Shown here piece after piece: positions 51,131-62,679 of a stretch of 64,000 nucleotides of DNA (position 1 is the stretch's first letter; the number at the start of each line of letters is the position of its first letter). The DNA comes from Nectonema munidae (lineage: Eukaryota; Nematomorpha; Nectonematoida; Nectonematidae), in assembly GCA_030549495.1 (NCBI GenBank), contig JAUIRK010000461.1, positions 1 to 64,000 of the forward strand, in the 5' to 3' direction. The notes under the pieces were generated by a model. It saw only the letters and a list, made by a program, of their open reading frames with translations, was not told where the DNA came from and searched no databases. A program made the translations under genes and the position numbers.

Positions 51131-51550
51131 CACCCCACTCAATTTTCCAAGCTTCTCCACTCAATTTTTCAAGCTTAAATAAGTTTTAAATGAATTACAT
51201 CCGATAAAGTGCGCTTGTGAAAAAGTCTTCTTTGTACATTGGTAGTTTCAATAAATATATTATAAAATTGTCTAGAGTATTTTTTGAGTATCACGCTGCT
51301 CTAACAAAGTCAGCACTGCATCCTGTGAGAAGTTTTTCGACCCTTAAAAGGTCTTTACGATTAGAGATCTGATTTTTAACTATTTGTTCTGCCATAATTG
51401 TAAAAGTGTTTGGACATTTATTTAATATTTTCAGAATTATAAGGATGTAATTCATTTCTAAATATTTTAGAATGTATAAAAATGTCATCTAATCTCTCAA
51501 GATATCTTATGATTGTCCACGTTTCTTCTCTTTAGCTTACTCTTCAGAAT

Positions 51551-51905
51551 GCCAAAGTTACAATAGTGTAGGTATTTCATTATGCTAATATTTTTGAATG
51601 ATGATAAACGACGGTCTTCTAAATTATCCTGTTGAATTAATACTTTTCTGATTTTTAACTATTTTCTTCGTGAAAATTTAAATTTTTTAAAGAACATTTG
51701 ATCAATAATTCAGTATAATAACTAAAATCATTTCATTTGAAATACTTAAGAATTTTCATGATGTAAAAAATCCTATAAAGATGTCAAAGTTGCAATGGTG
51801 TAGTAAGTATTTTATTATATTATTATTTTTGAATGATGATAAACGACGGTCTTCTTAATTATCCTGTTGAAATAACGTTTTTCTGATCTCTAACTGTTAT
51901 TTTGG
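51551..51905 (+). repeat. Tandem duplication, period about 232 bp
   Basis: AATGATGATAAACGACGGTC occurs at 51,597 and 51,829 with about 120 bp of matching context around each (AAAGTTACAATAGTGTAG versus AAAGTTGCAATGGTGTAG upstream, ATTATCCTGTTGAA downstream). No coding capacity. Confidence 0.7.
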
Positions 51906-52529
51906 AATACTTATTCTAGCTATAAATATATTGCTAATATGTATAGTGTAATATTAGCACCCTGGATAAGTGTGTTAAAATAATCAATTGCATGTCCAAG
52001 CCAATTTTATTAGCCGTATCACGATGCTAGAAAGTTCTAGCTTATTTTTTACTTTTACCACCAATACTATTTCTGCTGAAATTATAAAATATAAATAACA
52101 TCTCACTATGATTAAGTCCTATGAATTGTCCTATGAATTTTAAATGTTTGGTGTAGTAAAGTTACAAAAAACGGTCATACCCATAGTTTTCTTATTTTGA
52201 ATAGTCTAATATAGGCGTCGTCCAACCCCTTATAGCCAATATGTCAATTGATGCTTCAATTTGCTCGCTTTTTACCAAATATGTAAGATATGTTTTGCAT
52301 TTGATAGCTACTAACTTCCAAAGATAGTGGTTGTTGAAATTTTGTGAATAAATATGAAAATAAAGTCTTTTATTATTACACAAATTCATAAAGCAATAAA
52401 TATTAGTACCAATAATATTTAAAATACTTTTTTATAACTTCATATCATTTTATTTTATAAGATATTTGATTGTGCTGTTAATGGCAATTTATTTCTGTAT
52501 ATTGATATGCTAAAAATATTTGTGTAGAG

Positions 52530-52783
52530 CAGCGGTTCTCAGCCACGGCCCTCAACCTCGTGTTTTGCGTCCACATAGCGAAGTTGCAGGAAAAATAAGC
52601 TTAGAATAGCATTATTAAAACAGTCAAAATTTCGCAAATTTATTGATTTAGATTTATTTATGAATAATATGATTTATTAATTGTATGTTATATATGCAGC
52701 GATGATATTTCTACTAGAGATGACCCTCTACTCCAATGTTAGTTCATAATTTGCCCTTTATTAAAAAAGGTTGAAAACCACTG
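52530..52783. mobile_element. hAT MITE, 254 bp, perfect 8-bp duplication
   Basis: The ends CAGCGGTTCTCAGCC (left) and, reversed, CAGTGGTTTTCAACC (right) are hAT terminal repeats. GTGTAGAG flanks both sides (52,522-52,529 and 52,784-52,791). No coding capacity. It belongs to the TTCTCA-type hAT MITEs, as does the older copy at 22,906-23,541. Confidence 0.9.
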
Positions 52784-52912
52784 GTGTAGAGCAAGGAAGG
52801 CATTAATAATTCTGTATATCATCGCTTTAAAAACTTATTTTTTGATCGATTTTTTTAACACTATTAAAATTGTTTTTGTAAATTGAAGAATAAAAATCAA
52901 ACTTTAGGTAAG

Positions 52913-53100
52913 AGTAAAGGCAGGCCAAAGATGACATGGATAGAAATAGTCGAAAAAGACATTTAGCATTAGGGGACAAGCAAAATAGAGATGAATGGAG
53001 ACGCAAAATAATGAAAGATTAGATGTCATAGTGGTAAAAATCGGCTAAACCTCAGTGTGCTGGGAACATTAGCCGTAAAATTGATTATTATATTATTATT
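52913..53100 (+). mobile_element. 3' end of an RTE-type LINE
   Basis: SKGRPKMTWIEIVEKDI at 52,913, then after a one-base frame change LALGDKQNRDEWRRKIMKD and a stop at 53,020-53,022. This is the familiar end of RTE and related ORF2 proteins (pattern GRP..TW.....KD...LG....A.DR..WR). A short 3' UTR and a TTA-rich tail (near 53,085-53,098) follow. The rest of the LINE is missing, as usual for a 5'-truncated insertion. Confidence 0.72.
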
Positions 53101-53924
53101 TGTAAATGGAAGAATATGGTTCTTAGACACGAATGCACAAATGAAAAACAATTTAAAGAATGTATAAGTAACGCCTTTAATGAAATGACATCTGATTGCA
53201 ATGGATATTATCAAAATATGCTCTGTTATTTGAATAAATCATCTAATTAAAATATTGAATGTTGACAAAGAATAAATTTATTTTATATTAGAAGAATTTT
53301 TAATTAATTATTATTAAAATATATTTTCATATTTATTCACAAAATTTCAACTACAACTTTGAAAATTATGTAAACCAATATTTAAATCAAGTGCAAGTTA
53401 GTAGCTATCAAATGCAAAAATAATTGATTGCACAACGACATAATAAATTGAAAAATCCTATTAAATAAACGCTAAATTGATGAGAACCTTTATAATGTTT
53501 GTTACACTAAGTTAGTTGCCTATTATGTATTATAGTACACCTATAAATTATAGTATATAGTTAAATACAGTAACAAAATGCAATAAAATTTTTTTTTTCT
53601 AATGTAGTCTGTTATTCGTAATTTATGCTTATTTTTAGTTATTTTCATTGAATAAAAGGCTTGCTGGCATATGTGTGTATTTTGAAAACAAAATAATTTT
53701 TAGGTAATTTTCTTATTCTTTGAGAAAATTTACATTAAAATATTAAAACATGCAATGCATACATATATAAATATAAAAACAGTTGTAGGTAAGTTACATA
53801 AAACTTTATATAAAAATTTACATTTTATGAACATGAACACTATTATGTCTGTTCGAAATATTAAATAAAACATTTTCCCTTGCGTGATTTTATGTTTTTA
53901 TTATTAATAACTTTATATATACCG

Positions 53925-54530
53925 TATATTTTGGTGTATAAGTCGACCTTTTAGCCCCCTCCCCCCAATTGAGGGTCGATTTATATAACAATAACAAAGA
54001 GCAAACCTTTAAATCTTGTGGCATATTGGTGCAGGAAACCAGGAATAACCTTAGGCTTATACCGACGACAGCCTCGGTGCGGTAACTACCGATGTAAATA
54101 CATTTAGCTACTAATGTAAATACTTGCACTTAAAACAATTCACATTCTAATTCGAGACTAATAATGTAATAGAACTATACCATTACCTTAAAATTCCACA
54201 AAATGCTATTAATCAAAGGTAAAGAATTTTATCTGGTTAGTAAAAGAGTTAGGAACAGACCGAATTAGAAAGAGAAAGAAGTGAAAGTATATGAGTATGT
54301 AAACTATAGAGAATTATGTTAATACTGCGTTATATATTATTTCATATTGTAAGTAGAACAACATGTGTAATAACATACCGATAGTCTTTAATTAATGCTC
54401 GGTGTTTTATATATGATAACTTTTACACTGTGCTAGCCGATAACAGACGAGTTTCGTATTTCAACTTTTACACTGTGCTTAGCTAGCTGTATTTAAAAGG
54501 TCGACTTATATCTCAGGTGTTAAAAAACAT
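53925..54530. mobile_element. Non-autonomous DNA element with GTCGAC-type inverted ends
   Basis: The left end CCGTATATTTTGGTGTATAA followed by GTCGACCTTTTAG matches the right end in reverse (GATATAAGTCGACCTTTT near 54,495-54,520). A GGGTCGATTTATATAAC copy lies internally near 53,973. About 600 bp, with no transposase frame. Superfamily not determined. Confidence 0.55.
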
Positions 54531-54639
54531 CAAATTTTGTGTTTCAAATATAATAAATCTCCAACTCCAAACAAGGTAAAATTGCTTTAGAATCATCAGT
54601 TATAATTCACTGACTCGCTAATTATTTTTCAATTTATTA

Positions 54640-54880
54640 CCGACGTTAAAAGCGTCATAACATATCCCATATTTCAAGGTCGTTTGCGAATGTCGATTTT
54701 ATAGTCATTGAAAGATGTACTTAACCTTACACGCTTCTTTGTTACTACGCAATATGTTTGATCCATTTTCTTATGAGTTGGAAGACACAACATTAGACTA
54801 AAATGATAACATTTTTTTATATTGCATTTTGCAATGCTGGACACTAAAGAGAGTGTCTGGATTTATTTTTAATCTAACAA
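54640..54880 (+). repeat. Dispersed repeat also present at 13.57-14.10 kb
   Basis: Blocks CCCATATTTCAAGGTCGTTTG, TCATTGAAAGATG, AATATGTTTGATCCATTTTC and TATATTGCATTTTGCAATG occur in the same order as at 13.6-14.1 kb, with shorter spacing. Family unknown. Confidence 0.6.
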
Positions 54881-55439
54881 TTATGAATACAACTATTTAA
54901 AAAATCGGAGTGGCAATAATTAGTACAACTCTACAACCCTGGCCTTATTTATTACTTTGAATTAAGCATAGGCTCTTTATAAGGTGATGGTATAAATTAA
55001 AATTATGCTTTACTAATAAATATGTATATACAACTATGATTTCTTACACCTAATAATAGTACTGATAATACAAATTATAATCATGGTAACAATTATGAAT
55101 GAAATAGGATGCCGTTATAGAATATTTTCGTTGCATTATATCTCATTAATCCGAATTGAATTTGCATCTTCCTCATAGAAGGTACTATCTTCAGTGAAAC
55201 ACACTACTTGCAGCTTCAAAATAATGAAAAAAACAAAATATTTACCTTTAATAAAAAGCAGACTATATAAGGCAAAATTAAATTCGATCACCCAAAAGCA
55301 TAACAACTAAATTTCCTGTTTATTTTATTGAATTTTGTGATGAGAAGTTTATTTGATATTTCCTCATTTTTGCGAAGTAATGAATCATGGTGAATTTTAG
55401 TCAAAATACAAGATTATTGAGCGAACTTTTTTTTCGGTT
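54881..55439. other. AT-rich stretch with no recognised gene
   Basis: No coding frame or repeat recognised. Confidence 0.35.
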
Positions 55440-56447
55440 AGTGGACTGGAGGCACTAGAAATAGAATTGAAACATTTGTACTCATCTTTTCTCTATCAAA
55501 TAAGCTGAATTCAAATTGCAAGCTGATAGAAGATATTGAAATTTGCTTACCTTCGACTATTCTAACCATAATAATTAGCAAATTACATTTAGATAAAGAA
55601 TTTGAAGCACACAGTTTTGCATCAAATTATGGAAAAGCTAATGAAGTTCAAATATTAGCTTTGAAAAAGAGACCAATAATATCTACAACAATACATTCTT
55701 ACTTGTCTGTCTCGGTTAGTCTGATAATCCTTTACATATAATATACTGATGTAGAAGATTCAAAGTGAAGGAATTATTTAGCTTTCCTCATCAATCTTTC
55801 TACTAAACTGACACAACTTCACCTTACTCAAGGTTTTAAATTCTTCTATGCGAAACGTTTGTTTCCTCTTTTTTTTAAATATAGCTCTTCTGTTGTTGCA
55901 CTAATGATGTCAATATTAAATGTGTTGATAGAACGTTGATATAAGTTTTAGAGAACTTTTCCCTTTTGTGGCGTATTTAATTTTATTATATCCAATCTTG
56001 TGTTAAAAAACATCAATTGATGAAAATCGATGGTGAATAAGGATTATTACTTTTGTGATGAAGTTTTTGTCGAAAATGGAGAACATGCTTATTTAGTATT
56101 TGAACAAAATTAATCTATCTCAATATTTCTCATGATCAATTGAATAAAAAAGCATGAATACCGATAATTTTTCTAAGAAACATCAACTCACAAGAAGGAT
56201 TATGCAAATTCCGATTTTTAAAGATGTGTCAAAGTGGAAATGTTTGCCTATAGTTATTTTGGAAGTTCAAACTTACATAAATTCCAAATTTTCATTCATC
56301 TCTATAAAGATTAAATCTAATAATAACGGTAAAATTTTTAACCTTATTAAACTTTTTATCTCTTATATATTTTTCAGATCAAACCAATTTAAAAGAATTT
56401 TTTCAATGAATAAAAGTTTTGCTGGCAGAAATGGTGGTAATTTATAA
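55440..56447 (+). other. Coding-like stretch, unidentified
   Basis: After an acceptor-like TTTTTTTTCGGTTAG (ends near 55,440) about 100 open codons run to 55,740 with balanced composition, including KLIEDIEICLPSTIL and SFASNYGKANEVQILALKKR. Further open pieces follow: YYFCDEVFVENGEHAYLVF near 56,050 and a Lys-rich frame from 56,154 to 56,447. They may be exons of one unrecognised gene or transposon fragments. No domain is identified. Confidence 0.25.
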
Positions 56448-56866
56448 TAAACAAAGCACTGGATTTTTTTGAAATGATAAAATAAATTTGATTATCTTTT
56501 TATTGATTTCACAATCTTGCGCCCCTTATTTTGAATTTTAGATTATAGAAAATATGTTAAGTAAGTTGGTTATTTATAATTATAAAGAAATTTATAAATC
56601 AACAGAATGAATAACTTCACAAAAATTGAGTTTGGAAATTAATTATTTAACCTCATTCATATTAGTTTACACGCTTCGAAGTGAAACGAGTTTAGAATTA
56701 TAGTGAAATGTACAATGAAGTAGGAGTTTGTTTTAAATTTTTGAGTATTTGGAGTGTTAGATTTTTTTCTGCCGACTTCTACAAAAGTTTTGAAAATTAA
56801 AGAAATTTTTTTAGAAGTAATACCTAAATATGGGGGAGGATCGTGAAAAAAAGGATACGCATTTAA

Positions 56867-58320
56867 CCCTATTAGTGCTCGGGGGATAAGAATGACTTGA
56901 ACTAGTCAGTCTACGTTTTAGTAAAACCTAAATATTTTCTTCGAGAATCGACTCTCTTATTTACACATGTGTATGAAATTTCTCTATAAATATATCAACA
57001 AGGAGAAAAAAAACTAGAAAAAATATAAAATTTATTCGCATGAAGGACATATTAACTTTGTACGAGTCTTACAGATAAACTTTTTGCAAATTAAACATCT
57101 CGTGCCTCTACTTTTTAGCTTTCAGTCTTCTACAGAGCTAAATACACGGGAAGATTGAGGTTCATTTCTGTCAAAAGTAGTTTCGACTCCGAAAAAAGAC
57201 AAAACATTTCTTATTTTACTCATGTTAGAACTGTTTGATCTGAAACGCATAGATTCCTCAGTCAAACTGAATCACAAATGTCTAATAAAGTGTTTTCTTC
57301 CACCTCTTTTTATATTTGGAAATAAGCTAGAGTCATTTCAGAGCATATCCAACTATTCAGTGCTGATATATCCAAATATAATTGCTAAAATTGCCATAGC
57401 TACTTGGTCTATATGACGTATACTCTCTCAACATCTTATTCGCAGTATCGACGATCCCTTTGTACTTATACATAATAATTGTTTCTGGTTTGTTATACTC
57501 TGGAGTACATTTTATTTCATTCATGTGTTGTTGACTCAACATAATATAAACAACCTTAAATTTTTTTTTGAAATGTAGGCTGTAAGAGGTGTCAGAAGCA
57601 TAAAGAAATCTGCTTTCACACTCATTCAGTCTCAGACCTTTCATATGTTCAGGACGAGAAAAATGGGGCTTGGAGGTTCTATTTGACCTAACAGTTTTCA
57701 ATATCGTAATATCATTTTTTTGAGCCCATTCACAAAGTTCATAGGACATGAAAAACCTGTCAACTACTATTCCTGTGCCATTGAGAACATCAATACTTTT
57801 TATAAGTCTCTTTACTAAAGAATTACCGCTAGGATAAGCAGGTTCGCTGAGTCCTTTTATATAAATTTCAGGTTGTAAAAAGTAGAAAGATTTTGAGTCG
57901 TTACAATGATATACCTTTATCCCATAATGAGCGGGTTTAGACGCATCATAAATTTCGAGTAAACATCCACCTGGGAATTTAACGAGTTGCTCATCAATTG
58001 TAATGTATTCATTCGCAAGATTCGCACCTTGGAAACACTTTACAAAAATCTTCTTGTAAAAACCGAACTTTGCATATTTTATCACTTAGATTGACTTGTT
58101 TTGAAATCAAATCTAATATAGGTATGATTAGAACAAACATATCGCGAGTGATTGATGCAATCAAAAAAGGTTCACCGAACTTGTCAGAAAAGAGATACTA
58201 AACATCGACACGTTGATTTCTTGACTGTCCCATGTAAAGCATGCATCCTAAATATGCAAGGAGATGGTGAATACTGAACTTTTCATAGCAATACTTTAAA
58301 TTTTTATGCCGAGAAGTTTC
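56867..58320 (-). mobile_element. piggyBac DNA transposon, third copy, distinct lineage
   Basis: The downstream end is marked by TTAA (56,863-56,866) followed by CCCTATTAGTGCTC, the expected piggyBac terminus style (compare TTAACCCATTAAAGG at copy 2). Upstream coding sequence is traceable to about 58,320; the 5' terminus beyond that was not recognised. Its protein differs strongly from copies 1 and 2, so it is a separate piggyBac lineage. Confidence 0.7.
57045..58320 (-). pseudogene. piggyBac transposase, third copy (PGBD-like)
   Basis: From 58,310: HHLLAYLGCMLYMGQSRNQ and later ITRDMFVLI, the N-terminal part of the piggyBac domain, with a stop where the family's YW motif should be. The frame 58,085-57,357 gives YITIDEQLVKFPG (first Asp), ASKPAHYGIKVYH, GIVVDRFFMSYELC (second Asp), LKTVRSNRTSKP and YKGIVDTANKMLREY (third Asp region; the usual GGVD is GIVD). 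Near 57,100-57,045 in another frame, TRCLICKKFICKTRTKLIC is the C-terminal cross-brace zinc finger. At least three frame breaks; inactive. Confidence 0.85.
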
Positions 58321-58813
58321 ACCACTACAAGTAAATAATATAAGTAATGGAAAGCAGAAAAAGTCAAATATATTTTAAAACGGCTCTCCAATAGATCATT
58401 CTTCCAAATGTACAACACATTTTGAGGTTATAATTTGCACAAACCAAAAATATGGTGATAAATTATGCATATTCAAAAAGTTACATACTTGTCACAAATA
58501 TTATCAAGTTACGTAGTCGGAGTTTGTCACAAAACACAAAGGTAAGAAGAATATCAAGTAATTTTGACAGCTAACCTCTTCTATTCTTCTCTCATATTAT
58601 ATCTTGACATAAGATACAAGAATAAATACAATAGACATACATTTTATTTGATATATTTATTGTCTAATCTCTTTGTCTTATTGTGAAAATCTTTTAGAAC
58701 TCCAAGTTATATATTTATATGATAACTATATTATATCACAAGATATTTTTAACCCCCAGAATTATATCCACGGAAGCTATAAACTAATGGAGATATTTCG
58801 GTCATCTTTATGT

Positions 58814-58961
58814 CACTATGGCAGATCCAAAAATTGACCATAGGGGGGGCAACTTTAAAAAAATACTACCATACAAGTCTTGATGCTTTAGGAAAGAGCA
58901 AAATCAGTAAGGGGAATTTCTGAAGCTATTCTTCCAGGTGCCCCCTCTGGATCCGCCAGTG
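58814..58961. mobile_element. hAT-like MITE with GGATCC-type ends, 148 bp
   Basis: The left end CACTATGGCAGATCCAAAAA and, reversed, the right end CACTGGCGGATCCAGAGGG match in most positions and resemble the widespread GGCGGATCCAG-type hAT ends. The interior has a G7 run. No convincing 8-bp duplication, so the copy is old. Confidence 0.6.
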
Positions 58962-60055
58962 CATACACATATAATTTATATATTAATGTAGGATACTATA
59001 GAATTCTGCAATATTATTTCATAAGTGATTGTTTGTATGACAGATCGTCACTAAAAATAAAGTTTTTCTAGGGCACATAATTTTTTGATCAATTTTCATT
59101 GCATTTGATTATAAAACCAATCATGTACTGCAAAAGATAATACGTTATTCAAAAAGTCATTTCAATATTTATTTGACATAACATTGGGGAAAAAAGCTTA
59201 CAAAGTTGAATTTCATGTGAGCCATGGTACACTTGAATATGTGTTGAATCAAACTATAGGTCAAAAAAAGCTTGAAAATGGAGAAAGGAGAAGTCATTAA
59301 TTCCGTCCTTTCCTAGGACCAGGAGGATGCCTTTGTTAGACTTAGTAAGGCCTTTGTTAGACCTCTTGGGTGTCCAAAAATACTCTGTTTTATCGGGAGC
59401 AATAAGAGAGTGAGGTAATATCATAGTACTATAACCGAAAACATATGTAGAATTTGAAGTTAAGACACTATCAGACGAGCTCATATTTGAAGAACAGCGC
59501 AAGTGGAAGAGAAGGAAACAAAGAATAGAAAATGTAAGTTTTGAGAGTGTTTCAAGAATACGTCAACAAATTTTGTATGTTATGATTTCTCTTCAACAAA
59601 ATGTTAAACAAATGGCATGAGGATCATATTATCCCAATAGCAATATAATGAAGTTCGTCATCATACGTCATACTAATGATCATCATGCGTTATACATTCA
59701 TAAAAACTATTTGTTTTACATTTAGTTGAAAAGAAATCAAATAGGTCAATCTTCAATTCATACATATCATCTCACAAGTATAATTCATTCACACTGTTTT
59801 CAATTTTAGATTCAGTATCCATTTATATGAAAGATGTCATTTTTTGAGAAACTAGTACTGATATATAAGATGAATATAACACAAGTTCAGAAGTTGAAGT
59901 TTATACAGCATAACTTCTGGATCTTGAAAATTGAAGATTAATTTTTAAGAAAGATTTAATCCAATGTATTATAGCACTTTAAAAACAAAAAAAGGTTCTT
60001 AAAAATATGTTATACACAAAATTTAATATTTCTCTCTCTCATTTTCTAAGTTTAT
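58962..60055. other. AT-rich stretch; possible piggyBac or other debris
   Basis: A minus-strand frame at 59,502-59,254 (82 codons, Ser/Leu-rich) is not recognised. Nothing else stands out. Confidence 0.35.
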
Positions 60056-60059
60056 TTTA

Positions 60060-60304
60060 ATTTGTCAAAACTTTTTTGATTATATCTTTATAATTACAGC
60101 TATAACTTAATCCTATCTCTGAATAAGAATTCTTTTAAGAAGTTATGCAAAGCGAATATAATTTTCTTTGAATCCCTCTCCTTTGATATTCAAATTTTCA
60201 TACCTAAGATAAAGTGCTGTAATAATTGTATAAGCTATGGTCATTGGATGATTGTAAAAAAAGTTGAATGCCCTATCTGCTCTTCCGAAGATCACAAAAT
60301 TTAA
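60060..60304 (+). pseudogene. LINE ORF1 fragment with zinc knuckles
   Basis: A frame ending at 60,304 reads LNKNSFKKLCKANIIFFE and then IPKIKCCNNCISYGHWMIV, followed by CPICSSEDHKI. This matches the knuckle region of LINE ORF1 proteins (P..C..C...GH....C ... C..C...H), though the last Cys of knuckle 1 is replaced. Only about 75 codons survive. Similar in plan to the knuckle region at 38,343-38,530. Confidence 0.6.
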
Positions 60305-61084
60305 TATTAAGTTTAAAATGTAAAAATAATCAGCATGATAAATTTTAATATATACCAGATTAAAGTCTTGGGCTTAACTAATGAATGTAAAAATGAGTAT
60401 AGTAAAAAAACGTGATAACTTATCAAATGTAACTATTGTGCTTTGCTATTGAAAAAGTAGAATTACTTTATAACTAGTAGAATAATAATAGTAATATTCA
60501 CTATGACACCAGGGAAAATTCTAGAATGTTACTAGAGGAAAACTAGTAATTTTTATTATAACTATAGTAAAGTTATTTTATAGCAAGTAAAGTAAAAATA
60601 CTATTGTGTTACTAGAAGAAAAATAGTAAATTTTAGTAATTCTAAGCACACTAAATTTGCTATATAATTCTAGTAAGCATAACTACCTTTTTTGTGAGTG
60701 CAATGACTTCAAACTTGAAATTATTTGCATGATGAAGGCGCTAATGTTAGGATATTGAAGGAGTAAATGAAAAGGAAGAGTTTTATTAGGAAGGCTTTTC
60801 TTTCCCTTCTAGAATGAGATTATGTGGGGAGGAAGGCAGAAGCATCTCGTTCGCTGGATGTGCTCCCCTGATTTAACCTTAACTCATCAAAAATTATAAA
60901 AAGCTTCGAAACATAAATTTTTATTAATGATGATCTGGTAAATTTATTTATGTGGTGTTTTCTTATTTACTTATCTAGGATTATTGATTTCAGTTTTCGT
61001 ATAAAACAAAATTTAAAAATTAAACTAAATCAAATTTTGTAATTTCTTTGTCATTTTTATTAGTACTTGAAATTGTTTACGTTC
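60305..61084. other. AT-rich stretch with no recognised gene
   Basis: A local cluster of TACTAG/CTAGTA motifs lies at about 60,470-60,690 (CTAGTAA repeated irregularly). No gene recognised. Confidence 0.4.
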
Positions 61085-61090
61085 GTCATA

Positions 61091-61258
61091 AAATTGAAAA
61101 TGAGTCCCCGTAAAGTAGTTAGTAAACACTACAAGCGCGACTGTCCAGTCTTCAAAGTGCGAAACATGCTCTACCCAAATTACACGTGGATTGTGTATTA
61201 TATCATCTACGTAAATCATTACTACTCTCTCTATACTTTTATTTACAACATTTGGAGG
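61091..61258 (+). CDS. Possible first exon, unidentified basic/aromatic protein
   Basis: An open frame from an ATG near 61,100 reads SPRKVVSKHYKRDCPVFKV and NMLYPNYTWIVYYIIYV, then ends at TTTGGAGGTAATC, a good splice-donor context (61,258/61,259). The codon content is less AT-biased than the flanks. A Tyr-rich hydrophobic segment could be a membrane helix. No family recognised, and the downstream exon is not identified. Confidence 0.25.
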
Positions 61259-61745
61259 TAATCTTTAGCTATTTTTCTTATTACCTGGAGACGATATCGT
61301 TGCCTTCCTTCCTCTCTCCTAACATTTAAAAAAGCCCAGTACATATCTATCTGCCTTGAATAGATCACGCTTTTCATGTGAGACACAAACACTAAAATTT
61401 TTGTAAGAGAATTTTCATTTCATTGAATCCTCTTACTCATACATTGTATAGCGTGTATTAAACTTGAACAGCATGGCAAAGGTAAAAATACGTGTAATTT
61501 GAAATGCTAGCGGAATTTACACTCATTATAAAGCTCATCTTCCTTATTACACGACATGAAATTTCAAATCCTTTTCAAGTTGTCCTTGTCTTTGATGAGA
61601 AGAGTTTACAAAAATTCAGACTCTCTTTTCTATTAAATGAGCCTTACACACGACTAAGGTTTACACCATCTTTTTCAATGTCATTCATGTAAAATGCTAG
61701 AATAGCAAATCTGTTTTTATTATTAGCATTTTTATAGTGTTGTGT

Positions 61746-61988
61746 ATGGCGGAGGAAGAGCATAGAGAGCAAGGAAAGAAATTAGGTAGAATTCATCTTT
61801 ATTCTAGTGTTGTTATAACACTTATGTTTTCCCCAGTTCATGATTTAATTCTGCGTCACGTAAACTATCTTGATACACTCCTGCGCGCACACGGTTTTAC
61901 TACTAAAATGATTGTTATCTTCTTCACCTTAATTCTTCATTTTCTTTTAGCAATGAAGCAAGCAGTACTTGCAAACCACAAAAAGTAA
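61746..61988 (+). CDS. Hypothetical small membrane protein, 80 aa
   Basis: ATG at 61,746 (AEEEHREQGKKLGRIHLY) opens an 80-codon frame with an acidic/basic N-terminus and two hydrophobic stretches: residues about 18-36 (LYSSVVITLMFSPVHDLIL) and about 54-72 (KMIVIFFTLILHFLLAM). It ends in the basic tail NHKK. Base composition is closer to coding than the surroundings, and the size suits a small two-pass membrane protein. No homologue is recalled; it could also be one exon of a larger gene. Confidence 0.4.
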   Translation: MAEEEHREQGKKLGRIHLYSSVVITLMFSPVHDLILRHVNYLDTLLRAHGFTTKMIVIFFTLILHFLLAMKQAVLANHKK

Positions 61989-62308
61989 TCATCATACGAA
62001 AATAGGTGAAAAGATGTATTTTTCCAAAATTTAGATTACATTGTTCCATAATACATGTTATCACAGTTTTTTATATACTTTTAAAATCGGAAAAAAAATT
62101 ATTTTTTTAAATTTTATATGTATGCGTGTATCTTCATATGCTCAAAGAACATCATCTCCTTTATGAAAATGATCTATTTTCTGAAATGATAATTTGAAGG
62201 TCGCTGTTGATTTGAAGACGCTCATGCCATAATGCACTCATTTTTCTTGGAATTGGTAGAAGAAACACTTCATATCGCCAACACCAAACAATCCATCAGC
62301 AAAACGAG

Positions 62309-62677
62309 ATGAAGAAGTTGTCTTTGATTAGAAATGTGTTAACTGGAGTAATTGTGATTGCATCCACATGTGCTGTAGCCGCAATTCTGTGGAGTTCCGC
62401 TGATTGCATCAGCTGTAACTTTTCCACTCTTGTTGAATTTGTGGCTCCCATGCTTCTCTTTGCTGGAGTTTGCGTCTTGTGCCTCAATTGCATCCTCTCT
62501 GAGTCTAAAACTATGCAAGATTCTCCCGCTTTCATTGTTTCAAATGTTCAAAATTATCACGACAGAAAAAAAGTTTTTTTTTTATTTTTAAATTTTATCA
62601 TTTTTTTGGTTGTTTTAGAATACCATTTTATAGTTTTAAGGAATTCCTTTACAAGTGCCTACGAATTAACTACCTAA
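62309..62677 (+). CDS. Hypothetical membrane protein or first exon, up to 122 aa
   Basis: From ATG 62,309 the first 88 codons are markedly less AT-rich than their surroundings and encode two hydrophobic segments: residues about 9-28 (VLTGVIVIASTCAVAAILWS) and about 44-63 (FVAPMLLFAGVCVLCLNCIL), separated by a loop with DCISCN. After the YHDRKK region the sequence turns into a poly-T/Phe-rich run, so the last 30 or so codons may be intron sequence read through. It lies 320 bp downstream of the 80-residue frame on the same strand. The product is unknown. Confidence 0.4.
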   Translation: MKKLSLIRNVLTGVIVIASTCAVAAILWSSADCISCNFSTLVEFVAPMLLFAGVCVLCLNCILSESKTMQDSPAFIVSNVQNYHDRKKVFFLFLNFIIFLVVLEYHFIVLRNSFTSAYELTT

Positions 62678-62679
62678 TC

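Larger units (their letters stand above)
52285..53425. repeat. Inverted repeat pair enclosing a hAT MITE and an RTE tail
   Basis: The arm at 52,290-52,372 (TTGCATTTGATAGCTACTAAC, then GAAATTTTGTGAATAAATA) recurs in reverse complement at 53,323-53,423 (TATTTATTCACAAAATTTC ... GTTAGTAGCTATCAAATGC). The right arm has an extra 25-30 bp in the middle. No flanking target duplication was identified, so it may be an old element with TIRs or an inverted duplication. Confidence 0.6.

Noticed and set aside
51291-51488. Minus-strand frame with NRKDLLRVEKLLTG
   Set aside because: A short suggestive stretch without a recognisable domain; could be chance or unclassified transposon debris.
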